From contig NZ_JAUFQO010000004.1 of NCBI RefSeq assembly GCF_030409835.1, positions 806,001 to 870,000 on the forward strand: a DNA stretch of 64,000 nucleotides, given 5' to 3'. This stretch comes from Lutimonas halocynthiae. GTDB taxonomy: Bacteria; Bacteroidota; Bacteroidia; Flavobacteriales; Flavobacteriaceae. Shown in pieces: positions 25,075-33,248 of the stretch (position 1 is the stretch's first letter; each line of letters opens with the position of its first letter). Both the position numbers and the translations under genes were made by a program. Under the pieces are notes generated by a model. It had not been told where the DNA came from, ran no database searches, and saw only the letters and a program-made list of their open reading frames with translations.

Positions 25075-25117
25075 CATCAGATGTCGTCTATCTATTGATG
25101 TAAGGGAAGTAAATTCG
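25075..25117 (+). promoter_or_regulatory. Shared NERD-gene promoter element, copy 2
   Basis: CATCAGATGTCGTCT (25075-25089), exactly 20 bp, then TAAATTCG (25110-25117), 41 bp before the start codon. Thirteen of 15 bases of the upstream box match the copy at 5873. Confidence 0.6.
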
Positions 25118-25157
25118 TACTCATGCCAATAATGGCTGTAGATTAATCCGCAATACA

Positions 25158-25832
25158 ATGAGACTACTTCGAGGTTGGTTCGGCGAAAAGAAAACCACTT
25201 TTAATATGTGGGTCTGGCTTGATAGCAAGACTTATCGTAGGTTTCATGATATCATAATTCCAGGAAGCAATGGAACTACTCAAATTGACCATTTACTAGT
25301 GTCTGAATTTGGGGTTTTCATAGTTGAAACAAAAAATAAAAAGGGCTGGATTTTTGGATCTGAGAATCAATCAAATTGGACTCAAACTCTATACGGGAAC
25401 AAGTATTCTTTCCAGAACCCACTTCGACAAACTTTCAGGCAAAAAAAAGTCTTATCTGAATTTTTAGGGATACATGATTCATACATTAATAGAGTTGTTT
25501 ATTTTGTTGGAGATTGTAGGTTAAAAACAAAGCTCCCAGCTAATGTGATGACAAATGGATTGTCTAGTTATATAAAAAGCTTTCGAACTCCTGTTTTGTC
25601 AAAAGATGTAGTAAATGATGTAATTGAACAATTAGAGAAGCACCTTGCTGTCTCGACCTTAACTCGAAGAGATCATATCCGTTCCTTAAAAAAACGCCAT
25701 GCATCAATGACTATTTGCCCTAAATGTGGTGGGAATCTTGTTCAGAAAATGGCTAGGAGAGGACCAAATGCTGGCTCGATTTTTTTGGGATGTAATAATT
25801 ATCCAAAATGTCGATTTACCAAAAACGCTTAG
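25158..25832 (+). CDS. NERD domain protein with C-terminal topoisomerase-type zinc finger
   Basis: 224 aa, no signal peptide. The NERD domain (about 25-130) has IIIPGSNGTTQIDHLLVSEF, then GVFIVETKN with the Asp and Glu-x-Lys of the PD-(D/E)XK-like core. The C-terminus (about 188-220) is a four-cysteine zinc ribbon, CPKCGG...CNNYPKC, of the topoisomerase I DNA-binding type. The pairing suggests a DNA-acting nuclease or repair protein. It borders the defence region and shares its promoter element with the coiled-coil NERD gene at 5945. Confidence 0.85.
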   Translation: MRLLRGWFGEKKTTFNMWVWLDSKTYRRFHDIIIPGSNGTTQIDHLLVSEFGVFIVETKNKKGWIFGSENQSNWTQTLYGNKYSFQNPLRQTFRQKKVLSEFLGIHDSYINRVVYFVGDCRLKTKLPANVMTNGLSSYIKSFRTPVLSKDVVNDVIEQLEKHLAVSTLTRRDHIRSLKKRHASMTICPKCGGNLVQKMARRGPNAGSIFLGCNNYPKCRFTKNA

Positions 25833-25945
25833 AAAAACTTTTAAGTATTCATAGCATCCCTTCATTCACCCACTAAATCCCCGTCCTCCTGTAACAAATC
25901 CCCCCTTCCCACTGTCTAATCAAAGTCTAACCCTAACAATCAAAA

Positions 25946-26854
25946 ATGAAACTTAAAAAAACCCTACTAATAACCCTATTCATAATCCCTACCATATTCT
26001 TCGCTCAAGCAGAACAACAATTCAACGGGGTCACTATGCATGAATCCCTGACAACAGTGCAAAGCAAACTCAAAGACATCGTCGCTACATCGGAATTAAT
26101 TACGGTAGACAATACTATTTTTCCTTTGGCAAAAGACAAAGAGCAGCACCTGATCTGTTCAGAGCTCAAAACCGAAACCGGAACCATCAGCAAGGCGGTT
26201 TTTACTTTTGCAGATGACCAGCTCACCAATATTGAAGCCCGAGGTAATGTACTAGAAAGTCTTACTACCAAGCTTACAGATATCGCCATCAATTATATGG
26301 ACTACACTGTCTATCAAAAGCAAATGTTATTGATCAATAATAAAAAAGACATCGCCTGGATCATGACTGATGAGGCTATGTTTTCACATTTATTCACCTG
26401 GGAAAATCCTTTACTAGATGAAAAAGCCAGTGAAGCCCTACCGAATACCGGATTGGTTCCAGCCTTCTTACAAATGGGTGCCAGTTTTGAAGAATTACAA
26501 GCCCCGTTTAAGGCGAATAGCACCTTTACCCTCAGACAAGATTTAGACGGATCTGACCCCAATGCCCAATACCAGATCAATTGTTTTGGCGTCAACTATT
26601 TAGGCTTCCCCAGAAAAGCAGAAGCACGTTTTGGCGATGACAAACTGAACGTAGTCTGGATCCTTCTGGGAAAAGCAGAAGAAGACAGAGTCAGACAAGC
26701 CCTTATCAAACAATACGGCCCTCCTATTTTTACAGATGACACTTGGGAAGTGTATAACAACTGGCAAGTTGCCCAACGAAAAGACAAACCAGAAATACTA
26801 CTCATGACACAGGAGATTGGACTTGATTATAAGACGTCTTATTTTAAGCAATAA
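25946..26854 (+). CDS. Secreted protein of unknown function with internal duplication
   Basis: 302 aa. The signal peptide MKLKKTLLITLFIIPTIFFA is cleaved before QAEQQ. The mature protein appears to hold two similar halves: VTMHESLTTVQSKLKD with a following FTFADDQLTNIEA, and QMGASFEELQAPFKA with a following ARFGDDKLNVVWI. Each half resembles a strand-helix unit of about 140 residues, probably periplasmic. I do not recognise a named family. It is a single gene, followed by a long repeat region. An FNR-type site like those of the stress genes is not present upstream. Confidence 0.75.
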   Translation: MKLKKTLLITLFIIPTIFFAQAEQQFNGVTMHESLTTVQSKLKDIVATSELITVDNTIFPLAKDKEQHLICSELKTETGTISKAVFTFADDQLTNIEARGNVLESLTTKLTDIAINYMDYTVYQKQMLLINNKKDIAWIMTDEAMFSHLFTWENPLLDEKASEALPNTGLVPAFLQMGASFEELQAPFKANSTFTLRQDLDGSDPNAQYQINCFGVNYLGFPRKAEARFGDDKLNVVWILLGKAEEDRVRQALIKQYGPPIFTDDTWEVYNNWQVAQRKDKPEILLMTQEIGLDYKTSYFKQ

Positions 26855-27541
26855 TGCCGTTTTAAGCTCAAAAGACGCATTCTACTGAGAGATGGATATG
26901 GTGGGATATTATAATGCCTTAAATGAGGAAAGGATTGGAGATTGGAGATTTGAGATTTAAGATTTTTGAAGTGTCACTAAAACACACCCCCACCCCCTCT
27001 CAAGAGGGGAGCTCATCTGATCATTGACTTTTATCGGGATGGATCTTTTACGTCAGTGTAGATTTAAAGGCGCGTCAAGAATTTTTGAAACCTTGGAAAA
27101 AATTTAGCGCATTGAAAACGGTTTTTAGACGTTCGACAGAAAAGTCTAAAAAACACCTCGTAAAAGGCTCCTTTTTTTTGATTCGTTTTTTTTGGAGAAG
27201 CAAAAAAAATGAAGAAAGAATAACATCCTTTATGTCAATAAAGAAACTTGCATCAAGGCAAAAGGACAAAAAAAAATATCTTACGAATAGTCGTACCACT
27301 CCAAAAGAACAAAAAAGAAAATATCTTGTATTTGTAATAAAGACCATATCCTGTAACAAATCCCTCCCCAAAAGACCTCTAACAAAAGTTTAATTCATAC
27401 AGTGAAAAACCAAAACATTTACTGCAACTTAAACAATAGTAAATGAGACAGATATAACAATAAACAAAGGTAATATGAGTTATAGTTATAAGCTATTCGA
27501 ACTCAAAATGTTAGCAGTCTGAACAAGTTGATACAGTTATC
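26855..27541. other. 687-bp repeat-filled gap
   Basis: Contains a short heptamer tract (gattggagattgg) near 26937, a family C repeat at about 26979-27035, a family D copy (27045-27211) and a ggcaaaaggacaaa fragment at 27255. Frames in it on both strands run through these repeats and were rejected. The region 27400-27541 is AT-rich leader sequence of the next gene. Confidence 0.6.
27045..27211 (-). repeat. Family D intergenic repeat, copy 2 (empty site)
   Basis: Inverted relative to copy 1. It lacks the 20-bp palindrome: on the minus strand ccaag is joined directly to gtttcaaaa. The nested arms AATTTTT/AAAAAATT and GCGC/GCGC are kept. Confidence 0.8.
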
Positions 27542-27898
27542 ATGGTAAAAGATAAAAGCAAAGAAGGATATAAAGAGACCATCCAATCATTTAATACAAC
27601 ATTGATCGCTGTATTACTTTTGCTATATACAATGTCTAGCTGTACCACTACACATCAAGTTTCGGAAGCTACCGTAATGAAAATTAGAACTAAAGAACAA
27701 AAGAAACAGTTTTATACAGAGGCTAGAATTGAACGTAAATCAGCAAGAAAGTATAAGTTGTTAGATAATTATAAAAACGGATACTACGAACCGTTTTATA
27801 CCCCACATGAATCATATAGTGAAGACATTTATAATATGGTACCAAAAAAGCTACAACAAGAAACACCAAATCACAATCGTCCTATTGGGACACGCTAG
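27542..27898 (+). CDS. Small putative lipoprotein of unknown function
   Basis: 118 aa. The N-terminus is charged (MVKDKSKEGYKET), then a hydrophobic stretch TLIAVLLLLYTMSSC ends in a lipobox cysteine at about residue 34. The mature part is basic and tyrosine-rich with no recognised domain. The long region before the hydrophobic segment is unusual for a lipoprotein signal, so an internal start is possible, but no in-frame ATG sits closer. It stands alone between repeat regions. Confidence 0.5.
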   Translation: MVKDKSKEGYKETIQSFNTTLIAVLLLLYTMSSCTTTHQVSEATVMKIRTKEQKKQFYTEARIERKSARKYKLLDNYKNGYYEPFYTPHESYSEDIYNMVPKKLQQETPNHNRPIGTR

Positions 27899-27914
27899 AT
27901 AAAAATATTTGATT

Positions 27915-28060
27915 GAACCCGCCTGCCGGCGAGGCAGGCCTGCCTGCCGGCAGGCAGGGATTGATGATTGGAGATTGGAGATTTTTGAAGTATTCTTCTA
28001 AACTAGAATCATCCTTTGGACCGTTCCGCTGCACGCTAGCAATAATGAATGAAGTTTTTT
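27915..28060 (-). repeat. Tandem palindromes followed by a truncated family E copy
   Basis: Two CCTGCC palindromes lie back to back (about 27919-27959): a GCCTGCCGGCGAGGC variant and the standard 20-mer. After a gattggag tract comes about 70 bp of the right end of family E (ccgctgcacgctagcaataatgaa). Similar pairs occur at 29339-29380 and 52660-52840. Confidence 0.7.
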
Positions 28061-28151
28061 TGATTGGAGATTGGAGATTTGAGATTTGAGATTTGAGAAG
28101 TAAACTCCCTAACAAAATTGTTGTTTAAATCGAAACCGACCTCTTTGAATT

Positions 28152-28306
28152 CTCGTTTTAGCTTCCGACTTATTTTAGAATGGCAGAGTAGTAGCCGAAA
28201 AGTGAAACGGCTCAGGCTACGGTGTAGAAAAGAAGGAGGGAAAGCTACAGAGAATTAAAAGCAGTCTTGATCTTTTCGTTCTTTTGCATCAAGGCAAAAG
28301 GACAAA
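28152..28306 (+). repeat. Family G nested-hairpin element, copy 1
   Basis: Outer TAGCTT with AAGCTA, a middle CTTATTTT arm with one mismatch in its partner, and inner GTAGCC (28191-28196) with GGCTAC (28215-28220). The other family G copies have GCAGCC with GGCTGC, a paired change. It ends with the cttttgcatcaaggcaaaag hairpin. Confidence 0.75.
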
Positions 28307-28388
28307 AAACAATATCTAGAACACTGCTTCATTTGAAGCAAGACAAAACAAACCCCTACCCCTCTCAAAAGAGGAACCCACCACATCA

Positions 28389-28432
28389 TTGACCAATGTC
28401 ATTGTTTACTCCCCTCTGTTTTATTATCTTAT
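28389..28432 (+). promoter_or_regulatory. FNR/CRP-type site and -7 box of universal stress gene 1
   Basis: TTGACCAATGTCAT (28389-28402) is followed after 22 bp by TATCTTAT (28425-28432). The site ends 55 bp before the ATG. Sites at 30729, 38183, 43575 and 53219 share the 22-bp spacing. This geometry is that of a class II activator centred near -41.5. Confidence 0.65.
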
Positions 28433-28457
28433 ACCCAGAACCTTAAAAGGTATCACG

Positions 28458-29303
28458 ATGAAAAAAATACTATTTGCAACCGATTTTTCAAGCAATGCCA
28501 ACAAGGCGTTTGGTTTTGCGCTAAACTTAGCAGAAAAGCACCAGGCCGAATTGATCATGCTGCATGTATATGACATTTCACCTGTTTATGGTCAACCTTA
28601 TATAGATGGTCCTGATGAAATGGCAAAACAGACTGGGAAAAGCTGGGAAAAGAGCTTAAAGGATTTTTTCAAACAATCTAATTCTGATATACAACCTACC
28701 TATATTGCCCATGAAAACAGGTCTGTTGTTAAAGGAATCCTGTCAGTGATTGAAAAATATCAGCCTCAATTAGTAGTGACCGGAACCAAGGGAAAAAACC
28801 AAGTGAAAGAACTATTATTTGGTGGTACCACAAAAGCCTTGGTAAAAAGATCGCCGATTCCGGTGATGGCCATACCAGCATACGCAAAATTAGAAGATTA
28901 CAACAAGGTTTTATATACTTCAGACTTTCGTGAAGTTGACCTAAAAGCCCTACAAGATTTGGTAGAATTGGTACGCCCCTTCTTACCCGAAATTAAGATC
29001 ATGCACATGTGTACCGGTGATGAGTTCAAACGACGCGAAAAAATGGAATGGTTCAAAGAACTGATCAACGACAATGTTTCCTATCCAGCTATTTCATGCG
29101 AAATGGTTTCGGCTGATGATATTTTTAACACCCTGAATAAATATATGACCGAGAATGACTTTGATATGCTTGTAATGCTTGAAAAAGAGCGTCACGGAAT
29201 TATTGATAAAATTTTCCATGAAGATCTTGTCAAGAAAATGGAATTCAGAACCTGGATACCACTATTGAGCTATAACGAACATTATCTGCGTGTTGCAGAG
29301 TAG
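28458..29303 (+). CDS. Tandem-domain universal stress protein (copy 1)
   Basis: 281 aa from the ATG at 28458, which starts MKKILFATDFSSNA like the two paralogues; the longer upstream frame covers the promoter. Domain 1 (about 1-140) keeps the nucleotide-binding signature GTKGKNQVKELLFGGTTKAL, of the form G-x2-G-x9-G-T. Domain 2 (about 150-281) lacks it. UspA-family proteins bind ATP and aid survival in stress, energy limitation or low oxygen. Its activator site is shared with both paralogues at 30798 and 53288. Cytoplasmic; partners unknown. Confidence 0.92.
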   Translation: MKKILFATDFSSNANKAFGFALNLAEKHQAELIMLHVYDISPVYGQPYIDGPDEMAKQTGKSWEKSLKDFFKQSNSDIQPTYIAHENRSVVKGILSVIEKYQPQLVVTGTKGKNQVKELLFGGTTKALVKRSPIPVMAIPAYAKLEDYNKVLYTSDFREVDLKALQDLVELVRPFLPEIKIMHMCTGDEFKRREKMEWFKELINDNVSYPAISCEMVSADDIFNTLNKYMTENDFDMLVMLEKERHGIIDKIFHEDLVKKMEFRTWIPLLSYNEHYLRVAE

Positions 29304-29790
29304 CAACACGTCAAACGAGATACTTCTGAAAATTGAACCCGCCTGCCGGCGAGGCAGGCCTGCCTGCCGGCAGGCAGGGATTGGAGATTGATGATTGGAG
29401 ATTGGAGATTTTTGATTTTTGATTTGAGATTTTTGAAGTATTCTTCTAAACCAGAAACATTCTTTGGACCCTGCCGCTGCACGCTAGCAATAATGAACGG
29501 AACTTTTTTAATTGGAGATTGGAGATTGGAGATTTTTGATTTACGAAATGTTCAGTATTGAAATCATATTCTTAAATGGAAAAGCGACATATTTAATTTT
29601 TCGTCTTGTATCCTGATAATTTTCAGAAAGGCTCATGCAATAGCCCCCGAGTGCAACGGCTGGGGCTATGGAAGAGAAAAATTATCCAAGAGATACACAG
29701 AAAAATAAAATCAGTCTTGATCTTTTCGTTCTTTTGCATCAAGGCAAAAGGACAAAACAATATCAAAAGATTTGTTTTGATTAAAACCAC
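29304..29790. other. 487-bp repeat-filled gap
   Basis: Contains tandem palindromes at 29339-29380, gattggag tracts, a truncated family E copy at 29436-29508 and a family F copy at 29598-29756. The frames present are repeat-derived. No gene is seen. Confidence 0.7.
29598..29756 (+). repeat. Family F nested-hairpin element, copy 2
   Basis: Outer GTATC (29608-29612) with GATAC (29692-29696) replaces the GCATC/GATGC pair of other copies: a compensatory double change. Middle GATAATTTT (29615-29623) pairs with AAAATTATC (29678-29686), and inner ATAGCCC (29640-29646) with GGGCTAT (29663-29669). Confidence 0.8.
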
Positions 29791-30171
29791 TTACCGCGTC
29801 GCTGCAGGAGCAAATAAAAAATCAGTAGGGTTATCGATGTCATATAAATACTGATAACCTTTAGAGTCTTTCACACAGAATGGCTCTATGAGTTTCAACA
29901 TGTTGTGATAGCCTTCTACTGTTAAGGCACAATAAAAAGTTTTATCATCAACACTAAATATTCCTTCATCAGTTTTAAACAGTCCAAGAATTAAATTACA
30001 ATTGTGTGTTTCGATAAAATCAACTTGAGACAGAATTAGTTTCTGTTTTCTTTTTACAATAGTATCCTTAATTAAATCTCTGAATTTAATGGCTTCATAT
30101 TTATCAAAATTGAATAATCTCACAACATTTTCTCCGTATTCATTTATGTTATCTATGAAATCTACTTCCAT
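29791..30171 (-). CDS. Small cytoplasmic protein of unknown function
   Basis: 126 aa, no signal or membrane segment, alpha/beta composition with conserved-looking patches VVRLFNFDKYEAIKFRDLI and YQYLYDIDNPTDFLFAP. I do not recognise the family. A TATATTTG box on the minus strand, seen as CAAATATA near 30225 on the plus strand, is a good -7 promoter about 50 bp upstream. This supports a real gene despite its position among repeats. The stop lies at the border of the family F region. Confidence 0.6.
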   Translation of the reverse strand: MEVDFIDNINEYGENVVRLFNFDKYEAIKFRDLIKDTIVKRKQKLILSQVDFIETHNCNLILGLFKTDEGIFSVDDKTFYCALTVEGYHNMLKLIEPFCVKDSKGYQYLYDIDNPTDFLFAPAATR

Positions 30172-30728
30172 TTAGTACCTGTTTTATTAATAATAAATAT
30201 GCTTTTATTTCAGCGCAAATATAGCTATTTAATAAAAGAGAATCTGCCCTCGGTCACTTCACTCAATACCCTAATTTTCTATGTCATCTTGCGAGTAAAT
30301 AAGCATCCTTAAATGACCCATTCCCTGCCTGCCGGCAGGCAGGGTTTGGAGATTGAAGATTGAACCCGCCTGCCGGCGAGGCAGGGATTGGAGATTTAAG
30401 AAGTGTTTTTTGAATGTCGAATGTCGAACAAGGAATGTCGAATTTCGAAGTATTACTAGAACACACCCCCAGCCCCTCTCAAGAGGGGAGTTCGTCTGAT
30501 CATTGACTTTTATCGAGAGGTCTCTTTTACGTCAGTGTAGTTTTCAAGGCGCGTCAAGAATTTTTGAAACCTTGGAAAAAATTTAGCGCCTTGAAAATGG
30601 TTTTTAGGCGTTCGAAGAAAAGCCTGAAAAACACCTCGTAAAAGGCTCCTTTTTTTTGGTTCGTTTTTTTTGGAGAAGCAAAAAAAATGAAGAAATAACA
30701 TTATTCTTTATCAAAATCAACAATTTCA
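30172..30728. other. Repeat-filled gap upstream of universal stress gene 2
   Basis: Holds palindromes near 30325 and 30366, gaatgtcgaa tracts, a family C repeat at about 30460-30510 and a family D copy at 30523-30689. No gene is supported; frames at 30284 and 30510 are repeat-derived. Confidence 0.65.
30523..30689 (-). repeat. Family D intergenic repeat, copy 3 (empty site)
   Basis: Closely matches the copy at 27045-27211, including the uninterrupted apex without the 20-bp palindrome. Confidence 0.8.
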
Positions 30729-30772
30729 TTGACCCTCATCATTGCTTTGCAATACTTCTTCTACTATTTTAT
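30729..30772 (+). promoter_or_regulatory. FNR/CRP-type site and -7 box of universal stress gene 2
   Basis: TTGACCCTCATCAT (30729-30742), 22 bp, TATTTTAT (30765-30772). The site ends 55 bp before the ATG, the same distance as in stress genes 1 and 3. Confidence 0.65.
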
Positions 30773-30797
30773 TGACCTACTATAAAAAAGGTTTAAG

Positions 30798-31679
30798 ATG
30801 AAAAAAATACTATTTACAACAGACTTTTCTGCAAATGCTACTAGAGCGTTTTATTTTGCATTAAACATGGCCGAAAAACATCAGGCTGAACTGATATTGG
30901 CGCATGTATTTGACATTCCAAATGTTTGGAACTATCCGATTGAATATAATCCCTCAGAAATGAAACAGGGAATGATTAATGATTGGAAACATAAATTAAA
31001 AGAATTTTTCGAAAATTATGACACTAAGGTAAAAGCCAAATTCGAGGCTGTTGAACATCCTTCTGTTCTGAAGGGAATTCTCTCTATTATAGAAGCGCAT
31101 AAGCCACAATTGTTGGTTGTTGGAACCAGAGGCAAAAGCATCATCAAAGAAGTTATACTCGGAAGTACCACAAAGGCCTTAGTAAAACATTCACCCGTTC
31201 CTGTAATGGCCATTCCTGAATATACGAATCGAAAAGACTTTGGTAAAGTTTTATATGCATCTGATTTACGTGAAGATGATGTTCAGGCTCTTTCAAAGCT
31301 GGTTCAACTTGTTGCGCCCTATCAACCAGAGATTCAAATACTACATATACATCCTGCTAGTGAGTATAAAGGGATCGAAAAAATAGCATGGTTTAAAGAA
31401 CTCGTTAAAGAGCATATTGCCTATAAGCGTATTTCATTTGAGGTTTTGCAATCTGACGATAATTTTGCCGCGCTTCATAATCATATGGCTTGGAACAAAT
31501 TTGACCTGCTGGTGATGTTGGAAAAAAAACGCGGCGGTATTATTGATAAATTATTCCATGATGATCTTGTTAAGAAAATGGAATTCCACACCAGGATTCC
31601 GTTGTTGAGTTATAATGAGAATTTTTTACCTGCAACCGATGACAAGGATATCAAAAAAAGCGATACTATTGAAAATTGA
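30798..31679 (+). CDS. Tandem-domain universal stress protein (copy 2)
   Basis: 293 aa starting MKKILFTTDFSANATRAF. The first UspA domain carries GTRGKSIIKEVILGSTTKAL, the nucleotide-binding signature; the second domain lacks it but keeps the paralogue-specific block LVMLEKKRGGIIDKLFHDDL. The C-terminus has an extra acidic tail (DKDIKKSDTIEN) shared with copy 3 but missing from copy 1. It converges on a metallopeptidase-like gene. Expression probably follows the FNR-type site upstream. Role as for the family: stress survival through an unknown mechanism. Confidence 0.92.
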   Translation: MKKILFTTDFSANATRAFYFALNMAEKHQAELILAHVFDIPNVWNYPIEYNPSEMKQGMINDWKHKLKEFFENYDTKVKAKFEAVEHPSVLKGILSIIEAHKPQLLVVGTRGKSIIKEVILGSTTKALVKHSPVPVMAIPEYTNRKDFGKVLYASDLREDDVQALSKLVQLVAPYQPEIQILHIHPASEYKGIEKIAWFKELVKEHIAYKRISFEVLQSDDNFAALHNHMAWNKFDLLVMLEKKRGGIIDKLFHDDLVKKMEFHTRIPLLSYNENFLPATDDKDIKKSDTIEN

Positions 31680-31782
31680 AGTTAGTTTTTGATTGGAGAT
31701 TGAACCCGCCTGCCGGCAGGCGGGGATTGGAGATTGGAGATTTTTGAATAATGATTAGAAAGAACAACACAAAAGCAAAAAA

Positions 31783-33063
31783 TTAATACTTCTTCACTTT
31801 CTTCTCCCACTTGCTATCATCCAAGAACTTCCTGTAATCCCTGACATGCAGCATATCGTAGATAGCCTGTTGCTTGTCTTTCTTATTTTCATAATATGAC
31901 TTACAAATTTCATAACCAATCCAATACCCGAGATCAGGGTAGCTGTCTTTTGAGGCAGTGCTGTAATTGGCAATCCAGTTTTTAGAGCGGTTATAATACA
32001 TGTCTTTTTTAAAGTCGTTCCAAATTTGATGCTCTTTCCCTTTGGCCCAGTCAAAGATCTTTTCATTGGCTGTACCGCCACTAATTAATTCACCAATAAA
32101 ATCAGCCATACCTTCTTTAATAGCATATCCAAGGGTAATGGTATCACGCTTCATATGATCTTGTTGAAAATGAATCAATTCATGAGCAACTATATTTGGG
32201 ATATATTTTGATTTATTCATTAATAATTTCGCGCGAAAATCGAGCTCTTCAGTATTGACTCCTATCCCGTCACTCATTTGATTTGTCCCGATCAGCAAAC
32301 CTGCACTTGAAATTGTCCCGCCACTGGTAAAGGCACCGATCACAAAATACACATCCGGAAATTTTGCCTCAGGATAAATGGCTTTCAAATTCTTAAAACC
32401 AGTCTGGATCTCTTTTTTATAGACCTCAACTTTGAGCGTATTTTCTCTAATCGATGTATATAATTTAGGATGAGACTGGATATGCTTTGTAAATCGATCT
32501 ATTGAAGACACTTTTAAGCCCATATAGTCCTGCATTCCGTCACTAGCCTTGTCAAAATAATATTTTTTATAAATACTTTTTGCATTGGCTGTGTCTTTCG
32601 CTGCCAGGTCATATGCCTCCCAAAAATGGTGTATATCTCTGGTAATGATATGTGCCTTTTCAGGATTGTCGTTCAAAGTTTTGGACGCAGGAACCTCATC
32701 CAGCAATTTTTTCCACTTCGCGTCTTGATGCAGGATCTTTAAATCACTGTCTGTACTAAGGTGAAGTTTGTTATTATATCCATAAGCGATCGCGCTGTTC
32801 AACAATACAAAAGCGCTATCCGTCTTTTTCTGTAAGGCAAGGCAACAGGCAGCATTATACGCAGCGTTTCTTTTTTGACTGTTAAAGTCAGACATGTCAA
32901 TTACCCTAAGATAATTGGCCGTTGCAGCATCGTATTTTTTTTCAAGATAAAAATGATCAGCTTCATTTCCAATGGCAGATACACTTTCTTTTTCTTGCGC
33001 AATCACTTGACTAAACAAGAGCAAAACCATGGCAGAAAACAATATTTTTTTCATGAATCTCAT
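31783..33063 (-). CDS. Secreted DUF2268-like zinc metallopeptidase with N-terminal TPR-like region
   Basis: 426 aa. ATG at 33063 follows an A-rich stretch; ATG 33054 (MKKILFSAMV) is equally possible. A signal peptide ends near VIAQE. Residues about 30-110 are TPR-like helices (AAYNAACCLALQKKTDSAFV). A zinc-binding HExxH motif lies in VAHELIHFQQDH at about residue 292, with a downstream Glu in IKEGMADFIGE as a likely third ligand. These are the features of the predicted Zn-dependent protease family DUF2268. It is probably periplasmic; the substrate is unknown. It is monocistronic. Confidence 0.75.
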   Translation of the reverse strand: MRFMKKILFSAMVLLLFSQVIAQEKESVSAIGNEADHFYLEKKYDAATANYLRVIDMSDFNSQKRNAAYNAACCLALQKKTDSAFVLLNSAIAYGYNNKLHLSTDSDLKILHQDAKWKKLLDEVPASKTLNDNPEKAHIITRDIHHFWEAYDLAAKDTANAKSIYKKYYFDKASDGMQDYMGLKVSSIDRFTKHIQSHPKLYTSIRENTLKVEVYKKEIQTGFKNLKAIYPEAKFPDVYFVIGAFTSGGTISSAGLLIGTNQMSDGIGVNTEELDFRAKLLMNKSKYIPNIVAHELIHFQQDHMKRDTITLGYAIKEGMADFIGELISGGTANEKIFDWAKGKEHQIWNDFKKDMYYNRSKNWIANYSTASKDSYPDLGYWIGYEICKSYYENKKDKQQAIYDMLHVRDYRKFLDDSKWEKKVKKY

Positions 33064-33248
33064 TTTTATATGAGACTGTGAATGGAGTTATTTGTTACAA
33101 CCGATTGTGATCAGGGCTGTATTTGACCTTTTTGAATATTGAATTCCTGCCTGACGGCAGGCAGGTTGAAGTAAGCTACTTAACTCAATATTTTGTTTAA
33201 ATAAAATACGATTTTAAAAACCGACATTAAAAAATGAACAAACCAGTA

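Larger units (their letters stand above)
24697..25157. other. 461-bp intergenic region with divergent promoter elements
   Basis: The left part serves the PLD gene and has the TACGG palindrome. The middle (24800-25070) is AT-rich without gene, repeat family or clear hairpin. The right end holds the shared NERD promoter element at 25075-25117. Confidence 0.5.
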
